Shown: positions 45,433-53,964 of the stretch, in pieces | How the letters are laid out: each line of letters opens with the position of its first letter | Numbering within the stretch: position 1 is the stretch's first letter | Origin: Lacinutrix sp. MedPE-SW | Lineage (GTDB): Bacteria; Bacteroidota; Bacteroidia; Flavobacteriales; Flavobacteriaceae | Direction: 5' to 3' | Length of the DNA stretch: 64,000 nucleotides | Assembly (NCBI RefSeq): GCF_001874145.1 | Contig: NZ_MPCX01000006.1 | Location: forward strand, 46,961 to 110,960 | Position numbers and translations under genes: made by a program | Notes under the pieces: generated by a model | What the model was told of the DNA's origin: nothing | Database searches by the model: none | What the model saw: the letters and a program-made list of their open reading frames with translations, nothing else

Positions 45433-45455
45433 TTTGATAAAATAACTTTATCAAA
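45433..45455. promoter_or_regulatory. 9-bp inverted repeat upstream of the aldehyde dehydrogenase gene
   Basis: Arms TTTGATAAA (45433-45441) and TTTATCAAA (45447-45455) are perfect complements with a 5-base spacer, 63 bases before the ATG. A second regulator or a hairpin leader is possible. Confidence 0.45.
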
Positions 45456-45518
45456 AATAAATATAATACATTTTTTGAGTGTTTAAAATATATAATTAAT
45501 AAATAAATAATAAAAAGT

Positions 45519-47018
45519 ATGAGTTATTCAAAACCAAAGTTTAAAGAGAAATATGGCAATTTTATTAATGGAAAATTTGTAGATCCAATAGGTGGTCAAT
45601 ATTTTGAAAATACCTCTCCAATAGATAATAGTTTAATAGCAAAATACCCAAGGTCACAAAAAGAAGATGTTGAGCTAGCATTAGATGCAGCAAATAAAGC
45701 CAAAGAAGCTTGGGGAAATACATCTGCTACAGAACGTTCTAATTTGCTAAATAAAGTAGCAGATATTATTGAAGAAAACCTTGAAGAATTTGCATTAGTA
45801 GAAACCTGCGATAATGGAAAACCTATTCGTGAAACCCTAAATGCAGATATTCCATTAGCTATAGACCATTGGCGTTATTTTGCTGCTTGTATACGTTCTG
45901 AAGAAGGTAGCGCAACAGAGCTAGACCAGCATACATTGTCTATGAATATTAAAGAACCATTAGGTGTTGTTGGACAAATAATTCCGTGGAACTTTCCACT
46001 TTTAATGTTATCGTGGAAACTGCCTCCAGCTTTAGTAACAGGAAATTGTGTTGTGTTAAAGCCAGCTGAGCAAACACCATCATCTGCAACCTTATTAATG
46101 GAAAAAATAGCCAATGTATTTCCTCCAGGTGTAATAAATATTGTACACGGTTTTGGGCCAGAAGCAGGTAAACCATTGGCCTCAAGTCCTAAAGTAGATA
46201 AAGTTGCATTTACAGGCGAAACAACTACAGGACAACTAATAATGCAATACGCCTCTAAAAACTTAAATCCTGTTACAATGGAGTTAGGTGGTAAATCGCC
46301 TAATGTGTTCTTTAATTCTGTAATGGATCATGATGATGAATATTTGGATAAAGCTATTGAAGGCGCAGTTTTATTTGCTTTTAATCAAGGCGAAGTATGT
46401 ACATGTCCTTCCCGAATTTTAGTACAAGAAGATATTTATGATGCTTTTATGGAGCGAGTAATTAAACGTACAAATGCAATTATACAAGACAATCCATACG
46501 ATGTAAATACAATGGTAGGAGCTCAAGCATCTAATGATCAATACGAAAAAATACAGTCTTATTTTAAAATAGGTAAAGATGAAGGCGCAAAAGTTTTAAC
46601 GGGTGGCGCTGCTAAAAAACTAGAAGGTGATTTAGCTAATGGCTTTTATATTCAACCAACCATTTTAGAAGGACATAATAAAATGAGAGTTTTTCAAGAA
46701 GAAATTTTTGGACCAGTTGCTTGCGTAACAAAATTTAAAGATGAAGCTGAAGCAATAGAGATTGCTAACGATACGCTTTACGGTTTGGGAGCAGGCGTTT
46801 GGACGCGTGATGCACATCAATTATACCAAATACCAAGAGCGATTAAAGCTGGTAGAGTTTGGGTAAATTGTTACCATGCATACCCAGCGCATGCACCATT
46901 TGGAGGTTATAAAAAATCTGGATTTGGTAGAGAAAACCATGTGATGATGCTTAATTATTACCGTCAAACTAAAAACATGCTAATCTCTTACGATAAAAAT
47001 AAATTAGGTTTCTTTTAA
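45519..47018 (+). CDS. NAD(P)-dependent aldehyde dehydrogenase (acetaldehyde type)
   Basis: A 499-residue ALDH. Catalytic Cys 294 (NQGEVCTCPSR), general base Glu 255 (MELGGKSPN), and the PWNFPLLM and FTGETTTG nucleotide-binding motifs are present. The CTCPSR form, together with neighbours araC and DUF779, marks the ExaC/AldB-like group that oxidises acetaldehyde to acetate. The acetate can be activated by the acetyl-CoA synthetase encoded two genes on. A terminator follows directly. Confidence 0.95.
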   Translation: MSYSKPKFKEKYGNFINGKFVDPIGGQYFENTSPIDNSLIAKYPRSQKEDVELALDAANKAKEAWGNTSATERSNLLNKVADIIEENLEEFALVETCDNGKPIRETLNADIPLAIDHWRYFAACIRSEEGSATELDQHTLSMNIKEPLGVVGQIIPWNFPLLMLSWKLPPALVTGNCVVLKPAEQTPSSATLLMEKIANVFPPGVINIVHGFGPEAGKPLASSPKVDKVAFTGETTTGQLIMQYASKNLNPVTMELGGKSPNVFFNSVMDHDDEYLDKAIEGAVLFAFNQGEVCTCPSRILVQEDIYDAFMERVIKRTNAIIQDNPYDVNTMVGAQASNDQYEKIQSYFKIGKDEGAKVLTGGAAKKLEGDLANGFYIQPTILEGHNKMRVFQEEIFGPVACVTKFKDEAEAIEIANDTLYGLGAGVWTRDAHQLYQIPRAIKAGRVWVNCYHAYPAHAPFGGYKKSGFGRENHVMMLNYYRQTKNMLISYDKNKLGFF

Positions 47019-47040
47019 TAGCGACGAACTTAAAAGCATT

Positions 47041-47075
47041 AAAGGCTGAGTTTTTTAATAATTCAGCCTTTTTTT
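47041..47075 (+). terminator. Terminator after the aldehyde dehydrogenase gene
   Basis: Stem AAGGCTGA/TCAGCCTT with a loop of 13 bases and seven T after it. It separates the ALDH gene from the DUF779 gene, which starts 15 bases later; partial read-through is possible. Confidence 0.8.
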
Positions 47076-47089
47076 AATAACTTTAAAAT

Positions 47090-47446
47090 ATGAAAAGAGT
47101 AGAAATTACAGAAGAAGCTTCCAAAGTATTAGAACAATTAAAACAGAAACACGACACATTAATATTTCATCAAAGCGGTGGGTGTTGTGATGGTTCAGCA
47201 CCTATGATTCTTGAAAAAGAAGATATGTATTTAGATGAAAGTGATATACTTTTAGGAACCTTAAATGATGTTAATTTTTATATGAGTCAAGATCAATTTG
47301 AATATTGGAAACATACACATTTAACAGTAGATGTAACTGAAGGTCGAGGCGCAAGTTTTTCGTTAGAAATCCCTTTGGGACTTCGTTTTTTAATTAAATC
47401 TAGGCTATTAACACCAGAAGAAGAAGCATTTTTTAATGCCAGTTAG
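47090..47446 (+). CDS. DUF779 protein associated with acetaldehyde dehydrogenase
   Basis: A 118-residue protein with HQSGGCCDGSAPM, the metal- or thiol-type motif of DUF779, a small family that nearly always stands beside ExaC-type aldehyde dehydrogenases. Its function is not established; it has been described as a modulator of acetoin/ethanol catabolism. The conserved Cys pair, His and Asp could bind a metal. It follows the ALDH gene and precedes acs by 36 bases, so it links the two steps. Confidence 0.87.
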   Translation: MKRVEITEEASKVLEQLKQKHDTLIFHQSGGCCDGSAPMILEKEDMYLDESDILLGTLNDVNFYMSQDQFEYWKHTHLTVDVTEGRGASFSLEIPLGLRFLIKSRLLTPEEEAFFNAS

Positions 47447-47482
47447 AAAACTTAAATTGCTAAAGCTAATAATTAATAAAAT

Positions 47483-49390
47483 ATGAGTAATTACCACATA
47501 AAACACTTAGAAGAATACTACCAGGTATATCGAAAATCAGTTAGAGAACCAGAAAACTTTTGGGAAGAAATCGCCGAAGAGCATTTTCTATGGCGAAAAA
47601 AATGGGATAATGTTTTAAGTTGGGACTTTACTAAACCAGAGGTAAAATGGTTTGAAGGAGCAAAGTTAAATATTACCGAAAACTGTATAGACAGACACCT
47701 TGCAACAAGAGGAGATAAAACAGCCATAATATTTGAACCTAATAACCCTAAAGAAGCAGCGGTACACATATCTTATAAAGCGCTTTACCATCGTGTAAAT
47801 AAATTTGCAAATGTTTTAAAAAGTCAAGGTGTACAAAAAGGCGATCGTGTGTGTATTTATTTACCAATGATACCAGAATTAGCAGTTTCAGTTTTGGCTT
47901 GTGCAAGAATAGGAGCAATACACTCTGTGGTTTTTGCAGGATTTTCAGCTTCAGCATTAGCAACGCGAATAAATAATAGTGATTGTAAGCTTGTTATTAC
48001 AAGTGATGGTTCTTATCGTGGTGCAAAAACTATAGATTTAAAAGGGATTGTGGACGATGCTTTAAATGAATGTGAAAATGTTTCTACAGTATTAGTTGCA
48101 AAACGTATCGACTCTAACGTAAAAATGAAAGCTGGTCGTGACCAATGGTTACAACCACTTTTAGACGAAGCTTCAAACCAATTAAAAGCTGAAGTAATGG
48201 ATGCAGAAGATCCATTATTTATTTTATATACATCAGGCTCTACAGGAACACCAAAAGGTATGGTACATACTACTGCTGGTTATATGGTATATGCTGCTTA
48301 TACATTTAAAAATGTATTTCAATATCGTGAAAAAGATGTGTATTGGTGTACGGCAGATATAGGATGGATTACTGGACACAGTTATATTATTTATGGACCA
48401 TTATGTAATGGCGCTACTACTATAATGTTTGAAGGTGTACCAAGTTATCCAGATTTTGGTCGTTTTTGGGAGATTATAGAAAAGCATAAAGTGAATCAGT
48501 TTTATACAGCACCAACGGCTATTCGTGCATTAGCAAAAGAAGGTGTAGAACATTTAGAAAAATACGATTTATCTTCAATAAAAGTATTAGGTACAGTTGG
48601 AGAACCTATTAATGAAGAAGCTTGGCATTGGTATGATGATAATGTAGGTAAACGTAAATCTCCAATTGTAGACACGTGGTGGCAAACCGAAACTGGAGGC
48701 ATTATGATTACGCCAATAGCTTATGCAACACCAACAAAACCAACTTATGCAACATTACCATTTATTGGTATTCAACCAGCATTAATGGATGAGCACGGTA
48801 AAGAAATAAAAGGTAATCAAGTTGATGGTCGTTTATGTATAAAATATCCGTGGCCAAGTATGGCTAGAACCATTTGGGGAAACCACCAGCGTTATAAGGA
48901 TACTTATTTTTCGGCTTTTGAAAACAAATACTTTACAGGCGATGGTGCATTACGTGACGAAGTTGGATATTATAGAATTACTGGTAGAGTAGACGATGTA
49001 ATAATTGTATCTGGTCACAATTTAGGTACTGCACCAATTGAAGATGCCATAAATGAGCATCCAGCTGTTGCCGAAAGTGCAATAGTAGGTTTTCCACATG
49101 ATATTAAAGGAAGTGCATTGTACGGTTATGTAACTTTAAAAGAAACTGGAGAAAGTAGAGATCAAAATAATTTACGTAAAGAAATTAACCAGTTAATTAC
49201 AGATCAAATTGGACCTATTGCTAAATTAGATAAAATTCAGTTTACTAATGGATTACCAAAAACCCGAAGCGGAAAAATTATGCGTCGTATTTTGCGTAAA
49301 ATAGCTAGTAATGAATCAAATAATTTAGGAGATATTAGTACCTTATTAAATCCAGAATGTGTTCAAGAAATTATAGATAATGTGTTGTAG
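47483..49390 (+). CDS. acs: Acetyl-CoA synthetase
   Basis: A 635-residue AMP-forming acetate-CoA ligase. Motifs: ATP loop TSGSTGTPKG, the acetate-pocket region with VDTWWQTETGG, GRVDDVIIVSGH hinge, and the acetylatable Lys in RSGKIMRR. The length matches the Acs family. It turns acetate, including that made by the neighbouring aldehyde dehydrogenase, into acetyl-CoA. It probably shares a transcript with the DUF779 gene. Confidence 0.97.
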   Translation: MSNYHIKHLEEYYQVYRKSVREPENFWEEIAEEHFLWRKKWDNVLSWDFTKPEVKWFEGAKLNITENCIDRHLATRGDKTAIIFEPNNPKEAAVHISYKALYHRVNKFANVLKSQGVQKGDRVCIYLPMIPELAVSVLACARIGAIHSVVFAGFSASALATRINNSDCKLVITSDGSYRGAKTIDLKGIVDDALNECENVSTVLVAKRIDSNVKMKAGRDQWLQPLLDEASNQLKAEVMDAEDPLFILYTSGSTGTPKGMVHTTAGYMVYAAYTFKNVFQYREKDVYWCTADIGWITGHSYIIYGPLCNGATTIMFEGVPSYPDFGRFWEIIEKHKVNQFYTAPTAIRALAKEGVEHLEKYDLSSIKVLGTVGEPINEEAWHWYDDNVGKRKSPIVDTWWQTETGGIMITPIAYATPTKPTYATLPFIGIQPALMDEHGKEIKGNQVDGRLCIKYPWPSMARTIWGNHQRYKDTYFSAFENKYFTGDGALRDEVGYYRITGRVDDVIIVSGHNLGTAPIEDAINEHPAVAESAIVGFPHDIKGSALYGYVTLKETGESRDQNNLRKEINQLITDQIGPIAKLDKIQFTNGLPKTRSGKIMRRILRKIASNESNNLGDISTLLNPECVQEIIDNVL

Positions 49391-49447
49391 TGTAACATTT
49401 TAAATAAATCTGCGTCTAAATTGTATTGTTAGTTTAAATATAAAGTC

Positions 49448-51157
49448 ATGAGGAAAATAGTATTATTTGTTAGTCTTTTTATATTAAGTTTTGTTGGTTT
49501 TTCTCAGCAAGACAATATACCAAAAGAGGTAAAAGAAAATATTCAATCTAGGATTGATAATCAAATTAATGCTAGTATTGTTGTTGGCTTTATTAATGGT
49601 GATAATGTAACATATTATAGTTTTGGAAAAACAGCAATAGAAAATGGAAAAGAAGTAGATGAAAATACAGTTTTCGAAATTGGTTCTATTTCTAAAACCT
49701 TCACCACAACACTTTTAGCTTTAAAAGTGAATAGTGGAGAAATGAATTTAAACGATCCTGTTTCAAAATATTTACCTAAAACAGTAAACATTCCAACACG
49801 AAACGGACAAGAGATTACTTTAAAGCATTTGGCAACACATACATCTGCATTGCCAAGAATGCCAGATAATTTTTCACCTTCAAATCCTTTAAACCCATTT
49901 GCAGATTATACTAAAGAGCAGTTATATACTTTTTTATCTAAGCACACTTTAACTAGAGATATTGGTTCACTTTACGAATATTCCAATCTAGGAATGGGTT
50001 TACTTGGGCATGTTTTAGAGTTGCAAAGCGGAAAATCTTACGAGAAATTAGTGATAGAACATATAGCAAATCCTTTACAAATGAATGACACCAGATTAGC
50101 ATTTACACCAGCAATGAAAAACAGATTAGCTAAAGGTCATTCTGGACTAACTGAAACATCAAACTGGGATATTATTACTCTTGGTGGAGCAGGAGGAATT
50201 CGTTCTACAGCTAGCGATATGGTTAAATATTTACAAGCAAATTTAAATAGTGATATTATAGATTCAAAATTACATAATGCAATGGCTTTGGCTCATCAAT
50301 CTTCATTTAAAAGTGAGGAGCAAAAAACCGAAATGGCATTAGCATGGCATATCGAGAATGGCAAATTTTTAATGCATAATGGTGCTACTGGTGGTTATTG
50401 TGCAATGTCTGCAATAGACAAAGGCAGTAAAAAAGGTGTTGTAGTTTTAACCAATACAAACGAAAATGTAGATGCTATTGCAATTAAATTAATGGTGCCA
50501 TCATACCAATTAAAACCTATAAAACCATCAATAGCTAAACTTATAATTAAAGAAATAGAAACTAACGGTATTGAAAAAGCTTTAGCTTTATATAGGTCTA
50601 CAAAATCATCAAATCCAAACGCATATAATTTTGATGAAAACCAACTAAATACATTAGGCTATCAACTTATAGAACAAAATAAAAATGATATTGCTTTAGA
50701 AATTTTTAAATTAAATGTGGCAGAATTTCCTGAAGCTTCAAATCCTTACGACTCGTTAGCAGAGTTATATTTAAAAATGGGAGAACAAGATTTGGCAATT
50801 CAAAATTATAAAAAATCTTTAGAGCTAAATCCTGCAAATACTAATGCAAAAGATGTTTTAAAAAGCTTAAATGTTACTATAGAAGACGTAACCGTAAGTA
50901 AAGAGATGTTGCAAAATTATACAGGTAAATACCAATTGGCACCAACCTTTTTTATAACAGTAACCACAAATAATGGACGTCTTTTTTTACAAGCAACAGG
51001 TCAGCCTAAATTTGAAATTTTCCCATCAGACTATAATAAATTTTATTTAAAAGTTGTTGAAGCACGTGTAGAGTTTAATATTAATAATAAAGGAAAAGTA
51101 GATAGTATGACGCTATATCAAAACGGGCAAATTATGCCAGGAAAAAGAGTTGAATAA
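49448..51157 (+). CDS. Secreted beta-lactamase-fold serine hydrolase with TPR and DUF3471-like end
   Basis: A 569-residue secreted protein. Signal peptide 1-20; serine beta-lactamase/penicillin-binding fold (about 30-350) with S80-I-S-K83 (SxxK), a Y-S-N triad (YEYSNLG) and HNGATGG as third motif; TPR-like helices (about 375-470); and a beta-rich C-terminal domain (about 485-569) of the DUF3471 kind. Class C-like hydrolases with this end include esterases and D-aminopeptidases, so it is not necessarily a drug-resistance enzyme. It is a single gene, with a terminator after it. Confidence 0.87.
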   Translation: MRKIVLFVSLFILSFVGFSQQDNIPKEVKENIQSRIDNQINASIVVGFINGDNVTYYSFGKTAIENGKEVDENTVFEIGSISKTFTTTLLALKVNSGEMNLNDPVSKYLPKTVNIPTRNGQEITLKHLATHTSALPRMPDNFSPSNPLNPFADYTKEQLYTFLSKHTLTRDIGSLYEYSNLGMGLLGHVLELQSGKSYEKLVIEHIANPLQMNDTRLAFTPAMKNRLAKGHSGLTETSNWDIITLGGAGGIRSTASDMVKYLQANLNSDIIDSKLHNAMALAHQSSFKSEEQKTEMALAWHIENGKFLMHNGATGGYCAMSAIDKGSKKGVVVLTNTNENVDAIAIKLMVPSYQLKPIKPSIAKLIIKEIETNGIEKALALYRSTKSSNPNAYNFDENQLNTLGYQLIEQNKNDIALEIFKLNVAEFPEASNPYDSLAELYLKMGEQDLAIQNYKKSLELNPANTNAKDVLKSLNVTIEDVTVSKEMLQNYTGKYQLAPTFFITVTTNNGRLFLQATGQPKFEIFPSDYNKFYLKVVEARVEFNINNKGKVDSMTLYQNGQIMPGKRVE

Positions 51158-51190
51158 CTTATTACACTTATTTAAACGCAAAAATATATT

Positions 51191-51218
51191 AAAGCCATTT
51201 CTTAAAATGGCTTTTTTT
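51191..51218 (+). terminator. Intrinsic terminator
   Basis: Stem AAGCCATT/AATGGCTT, short loop, then seven T. It follows the serine hydrolase gene by 34 bases. Confidence 0.87.
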
Positions 51219-51246
51219 ATATTTGTTAAGTAACTAAATTTTAAAA

Positions 51247-51831
51247 ATGAATGTAGAGCCACTTTTGGTTTATATTAGTGAATATGTAACCTTAACAGAA
51301 GATGAAAAAACTTTTTTAAAGAGTCATTTAACTTCAAGGAAATATTTAAAAGGACAGTATATTTTACAGCAAGGAGATGTAAGTAAAACCGAATGTTTTA
51401 TAATTTCTGGTTGTACAAAAATGTTTTTTGTTGATGATGATGGACAGGAGCATATTATTAATTTTTCAATAAAAAACTGGTGGACATCAGATCTTGGTAG
51501 TTTTATTTCTCAAACACCTTCAAACTTTAATGTGCAATGTCTTGAAGATACAGAAATCATTCAATTTCATTTTAATACAATTGAAATGTTATTTGAAAAA
51601 ATTCCAAAGTTAGAACGGGTTTTTCGAAAAATAATTGAAAAAGCACTTGTAGCTTCACAAAATAGAATTGTTAGAAATTTTAGTATGTCTGCTAAAGAAA
51701 GATACTTAGTTTTTAAGCAAAGTTATCCAGAAATAGAACAACGTATTCCACAATATATGGTAGCATCTTATTTGGGTATAACTAAAGAGTTTTTAAGTAA
51801 AATTAAAAGTCAAATTTCTTTAGAACATTAA
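51247..51831 (+). CDS. Crp/Fnr-family regulator 1
   Basis: A 194-residue protein with an N-terminal cyclic-nucleotide-binding beta-roll (about 20-115; YILQQGDVSKTECFIISG) and a short helical C-terminus with an HTH-like end (YLGITKEFLSKIKSQ). The canonical Arg/Ser of a cAMP site (RxS) is not evident, so its ligand is not cAMP on this evidence. It lies 96 bases before the YceI gene and may control it. A second Crp/Fnr gene follows YceI, and the two share domain plan but not close sequence. Confidence 0.85.
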   Translation: MNVEPLLVYISEYVTLTEDEKTFLKSHLTSRKYLKGQYILQQGDVSKTECFIISGCTKMFFVDDDGQEHIINFSIKNWWTSDLGSFISQTPSNFNVQCLEDTEIIQFHFNTIEMLFEKIPKLERVFRKIIEKALVASQNRIVRNFSMSAKERYLVFKQSYPEIEQRIPQYMVASYLGITKEFLSKIKSQISLEH

Positions 51832-51927
51832 ATGTTAATCTAGTTTAACTTTATTTAATAAACCAGTTTATTTTTTGTGTTTTGTTGTTGTTAGATCTTT
51901 GCTGTATTAATATTAATACTAAAAAAA

Positions 51928-52488
51928 ATGAAGAAAATTTTAACAGCAATACTAACATTTGCAGCATTTACAACAACAATTATGGCACAAAACAAAACAA
52001 TTAATACAGCAGAGAGTAAGGTTGTATGGAAAGGTTACAAAATAGCAGGATCTCATGAAGGTACAATTAATTTACAATCGGGTAGTCTAGATTTTAAAGA
52101 TGAGGTTTTAACTGGAGGAACATTTGTTATGGATATGGCCACTATTAGTACTACAGATTTAAAAGGAGATTATAAAAATCAATTAGATGGGCACTTAAAG
52201 TCTGACGATTTTTTTGGTGTAAATAATTATAAAACAGCAAAACTTGTTTTTAATAATGTTAAGGTAACAGGAAAGAACTCTTATAGTGTTACAGGAGATT
52301 TAACTATTAAAGATAAAACAAATCCCGTAACAGTAATAATATCTGTTTATGGAAGTAAAGCAACAGCAACGTTAAAAGTAGACAGAACAAAATTTGACGT
52401 AAAGTATGGCTCTGCAAGCTTTTTCGATGGTTTAAAAGATAAAGCTATATACGACGAATTTGATTTAGTAGCAGATTTACAATTTTAA
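51928..52488 (+). CDS. YceI-family periplasmic protein
   Basis: A 186-residue secreted protein: signal peptide 1-20 (cut near IMA-Q), then the lipocalin-like YceI fold (start INTAESKVVWKGYKI) with the GSLDFKDEVLTGGTFVMDMATI strand region and the DRTKFDVKYGS end. YceI proteins bind polyisoprenoids or other lipids. It lies between two Crp/Fnr genes and a fatty acid desaturase, which suggests a membrane-lipid group. Confidence 0.9.
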   Translation: MKKILTAILTFAAFTTTIMAQNKTINTAESKVVWKGYKIAGSHEGTINLQSGSLDFKDEVLTGGTFVMDMATISTTDLKGDYKNQLDGHLKSDDFFGVNNYKTAKLVFNNVKVTGKNSYSVTGDLTIKDKTNPVTVIISVYGSKATATLKVDRTKFDVKYGSASFFDGLKDKAIYDEFDLVADLQF

Positions 52489-52507
52489 TTTATATTAATT
52501 AATTTTT

Positions 52508-52538
52508 AAAAGCGTCCTTGAAAAGGGACGTTTTTTTA
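52508..52538 (+). terminator. Intrinsic terminator
   Basis: Stem CGTCC/GGACG extended by a second pair set with one bulge, A before and seven T after. It follows the YceI gene. Confidence 0.82.
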
Positions 52539-52565
52539 TATAAAAAATGGAAAGGATAGTGTAAA

Positions 52566-52579
52566 AAATAACGTTATTT
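52566..52579. promoter_or_regulatory. Palindrome before Crp/Fnr gene 2
   Basis: AAATAACGTTATTT is a perfect 14-bp palindrome ending 17 bases before the ATG and overlapping a TTATTTG -7-like sequence, a good place for autoregulation by the Crp/Fnr protein encoded next. Confidence 0.45.
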
Positions 52580-52596
52580 GTATGGAATAATTTACA

Positions 52597-53169
52597 ATGG
52601 AAAACATTAGAGAGTATATAGAAAAAACGGTAGCAATTTCAGATGAAGATTGGCAACTATTTTCATCAAAGTTAAAGAATAGAGTCTTTAAGAAAAAAAG
52701 TACTATTCTAGATGTTGGCGAGACAGAAAACTATATATCTTTTATAGAAAGTGGTATTGCAAGATTTTTAATTCCTAAAGAAGATAAAGATAAAGACATC
52801 ACTTTTGGTTTCTGTTTTAAAAATGAATTTGTAAGTGCTTACGATTCTTTTTTAACGCAAAAACCTTCATTATATAAGTTACAAGCATTGTCTGATATTT
52901 CTATGTGGAGTATTTCGTATAACGATTTGCAAGAGGTTTACGAGAAAAGTTTTGCAGGAAATGTTATTGGTCGCCTATCTTCAGAGCGTTTATTTCTTAT
53001 AAAATCTAAACGAGAACAATCCCTTTTAAATCACACAGCAGAAGAACGTTACCTTAAATTATTTACAGAACGACCTAACTTAATTAAAGAAATACCTTTA
53101 AAGTATGTAGCCTCGTATATTGGCGTTACAGCGCAAGCTTTAAGTAGAATTAGAAAACGTATTTCTTAA
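52597..53169 (+). CDS. Crp/Fnr-family regulator 2
   Basis: A 190-residue regulator with a cNMP-binding beta-roll (about 20-115) and a C-terminal HTH reading YVASYIGVTAQALSRIRKRIS, so this copy has a clear DNA-binding helix. No Cys cluster for an iron-sulfur site, so it is not an Fnr-type oxygen sensor. It stands 60 bases before a fatty acid desaturase gene in the same direction. It may respond to cyclic nucleotide or another ligand and control that gene; this is inference. Confidence 0.87.
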   Translation: MENIREYIEKTVAISDEDWQLFSSKLKNRVFKKKSTILDVGETENYISFIESGIARFLIPKEDKDKDITFGFCFKNEFVSAYDSFLTQKPSLYKLQALSDISMWSISYNDLQEVYEKSFAGNVIGRLSSERLFLIKSKREQSLLNHTAEERYLKLFTERPNLIKEIPLKYVASYIGVTAQALSRIRKRIS

Positions 53170-53229
53170 CTTAGGTTCATTTTAATTAGCCTTAAGTATA
53201 TAGAACTTTGCAAAATTAAAGCAAAGACT

Positions 53230-53964
53230 ATGACTATTTTAATATTTATAATAATACTGTGGTACACAGGTTTATTTTTTCAAACATTTTTTTTACACCG
53301 TTACGCAGCACATCAAACCTTTACTATGTCTAAAATTACAGAGCGTGTTTGCTTTGTATTAACATGGGTTTTTCAAGGAAGTAACTATTTAAGTGCATAT
53401 GGTTATGGTGTAATGCATAGAATGCATCATGCTTATGCCGATACAGAAAACGATCCACATTCGCCAAAATACGATCCTAATTTATTTTCTATGATGTGGC
53501 GAACAAAAAATATTTATCAAGACATAAATAAAAAACGAATTGCGGTTGCAGATAAGTTTACCAAAAACGTACCACAATGGAAACGTTTTGACCAATTTGC
53601 AAGCTCACGAGCATCACGCTTAACATGGGCTGCGTTATATATTACTTTTTTTGCACTATTTGCTACGGCATGGTGGCAATGGTTATTATTGCCAGTAGCA
53701 TTTTTTATGGCGCCAATTCATGGTGTTATAATTAATTGGTTTGCACATATTTATGGTTACACAAATTTTAAAGTAAAAGATACTTCTAAAAACCTATTAC
53801 CGTTCGATTTTTTAATGATGGGAGAAAGTTACCATAACAATCACCACACACATAGTGGTCGTGCTAATTTTGGAGTAAAGTGGCACGAAATAGATTTTAC
53901 ATACTGTATAATGGTAGTTTTAGATAAGCTTAAAATTATTAAGCTTAAAAAAGCTGCTATTTAA
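53230..53964 (+). CDS. Acyl-CoA desaturase-type fatty acid desaturase
   Basis: A 244-residue membrane desaturase. The three His boxes are H23RYAAH28, HRMHH (near residue 75) and HNNHH (near 203), placed as in delta-9 acyl-CoA/acyl-lipid desaturases, with about four membrane helices. The length is short for the family (about 300 residues) but all boxes are present. It introduces a double bond in membrane fatty acids, which lowers the melting point at low temperature. The last 8 bases overlap the end of the convergent patatin gene. Confidence 0.92.
   Translation: MTILIFIIILWYTGLFFQTFFLHRYAAHQTFTMSKITERVCFVLTWVFQGSNYLSAYGYGVMHRMHHAYADTENDPHSPKYDPNLFSMMWRTKNIYQDINKKRIAVADKFTKNVPQWKRFDQFASSRASRLTWAALYITFFALFATAWWQWLLLPVAFFMAPIHGVIINWFAHIYGYTNFKVKDTSKNLLPFDFLMMGESYHNNHHTHSGRANFGVKWHEIDFTYCIMVVLDKLKIIKLKKAAI

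Noticed and set aside
45394..45455. Possible riboswitch or structured leader before the aldehyde dehydrogenase gene
   Set aside because: Repeats fit protein-binding sites better; the only hairpin possible (45433-45455) is A/T-rich, and no known riboswitch core was seen.
49448..51157. Beta-lactamase antibiotic-resistance gene
   Set aside because: The SxxK, YSN and HNG motifs and the TPR plus DUF3471-like end match general serine hydrolases/esterases of Bacteroidetes; resistance is not supported.
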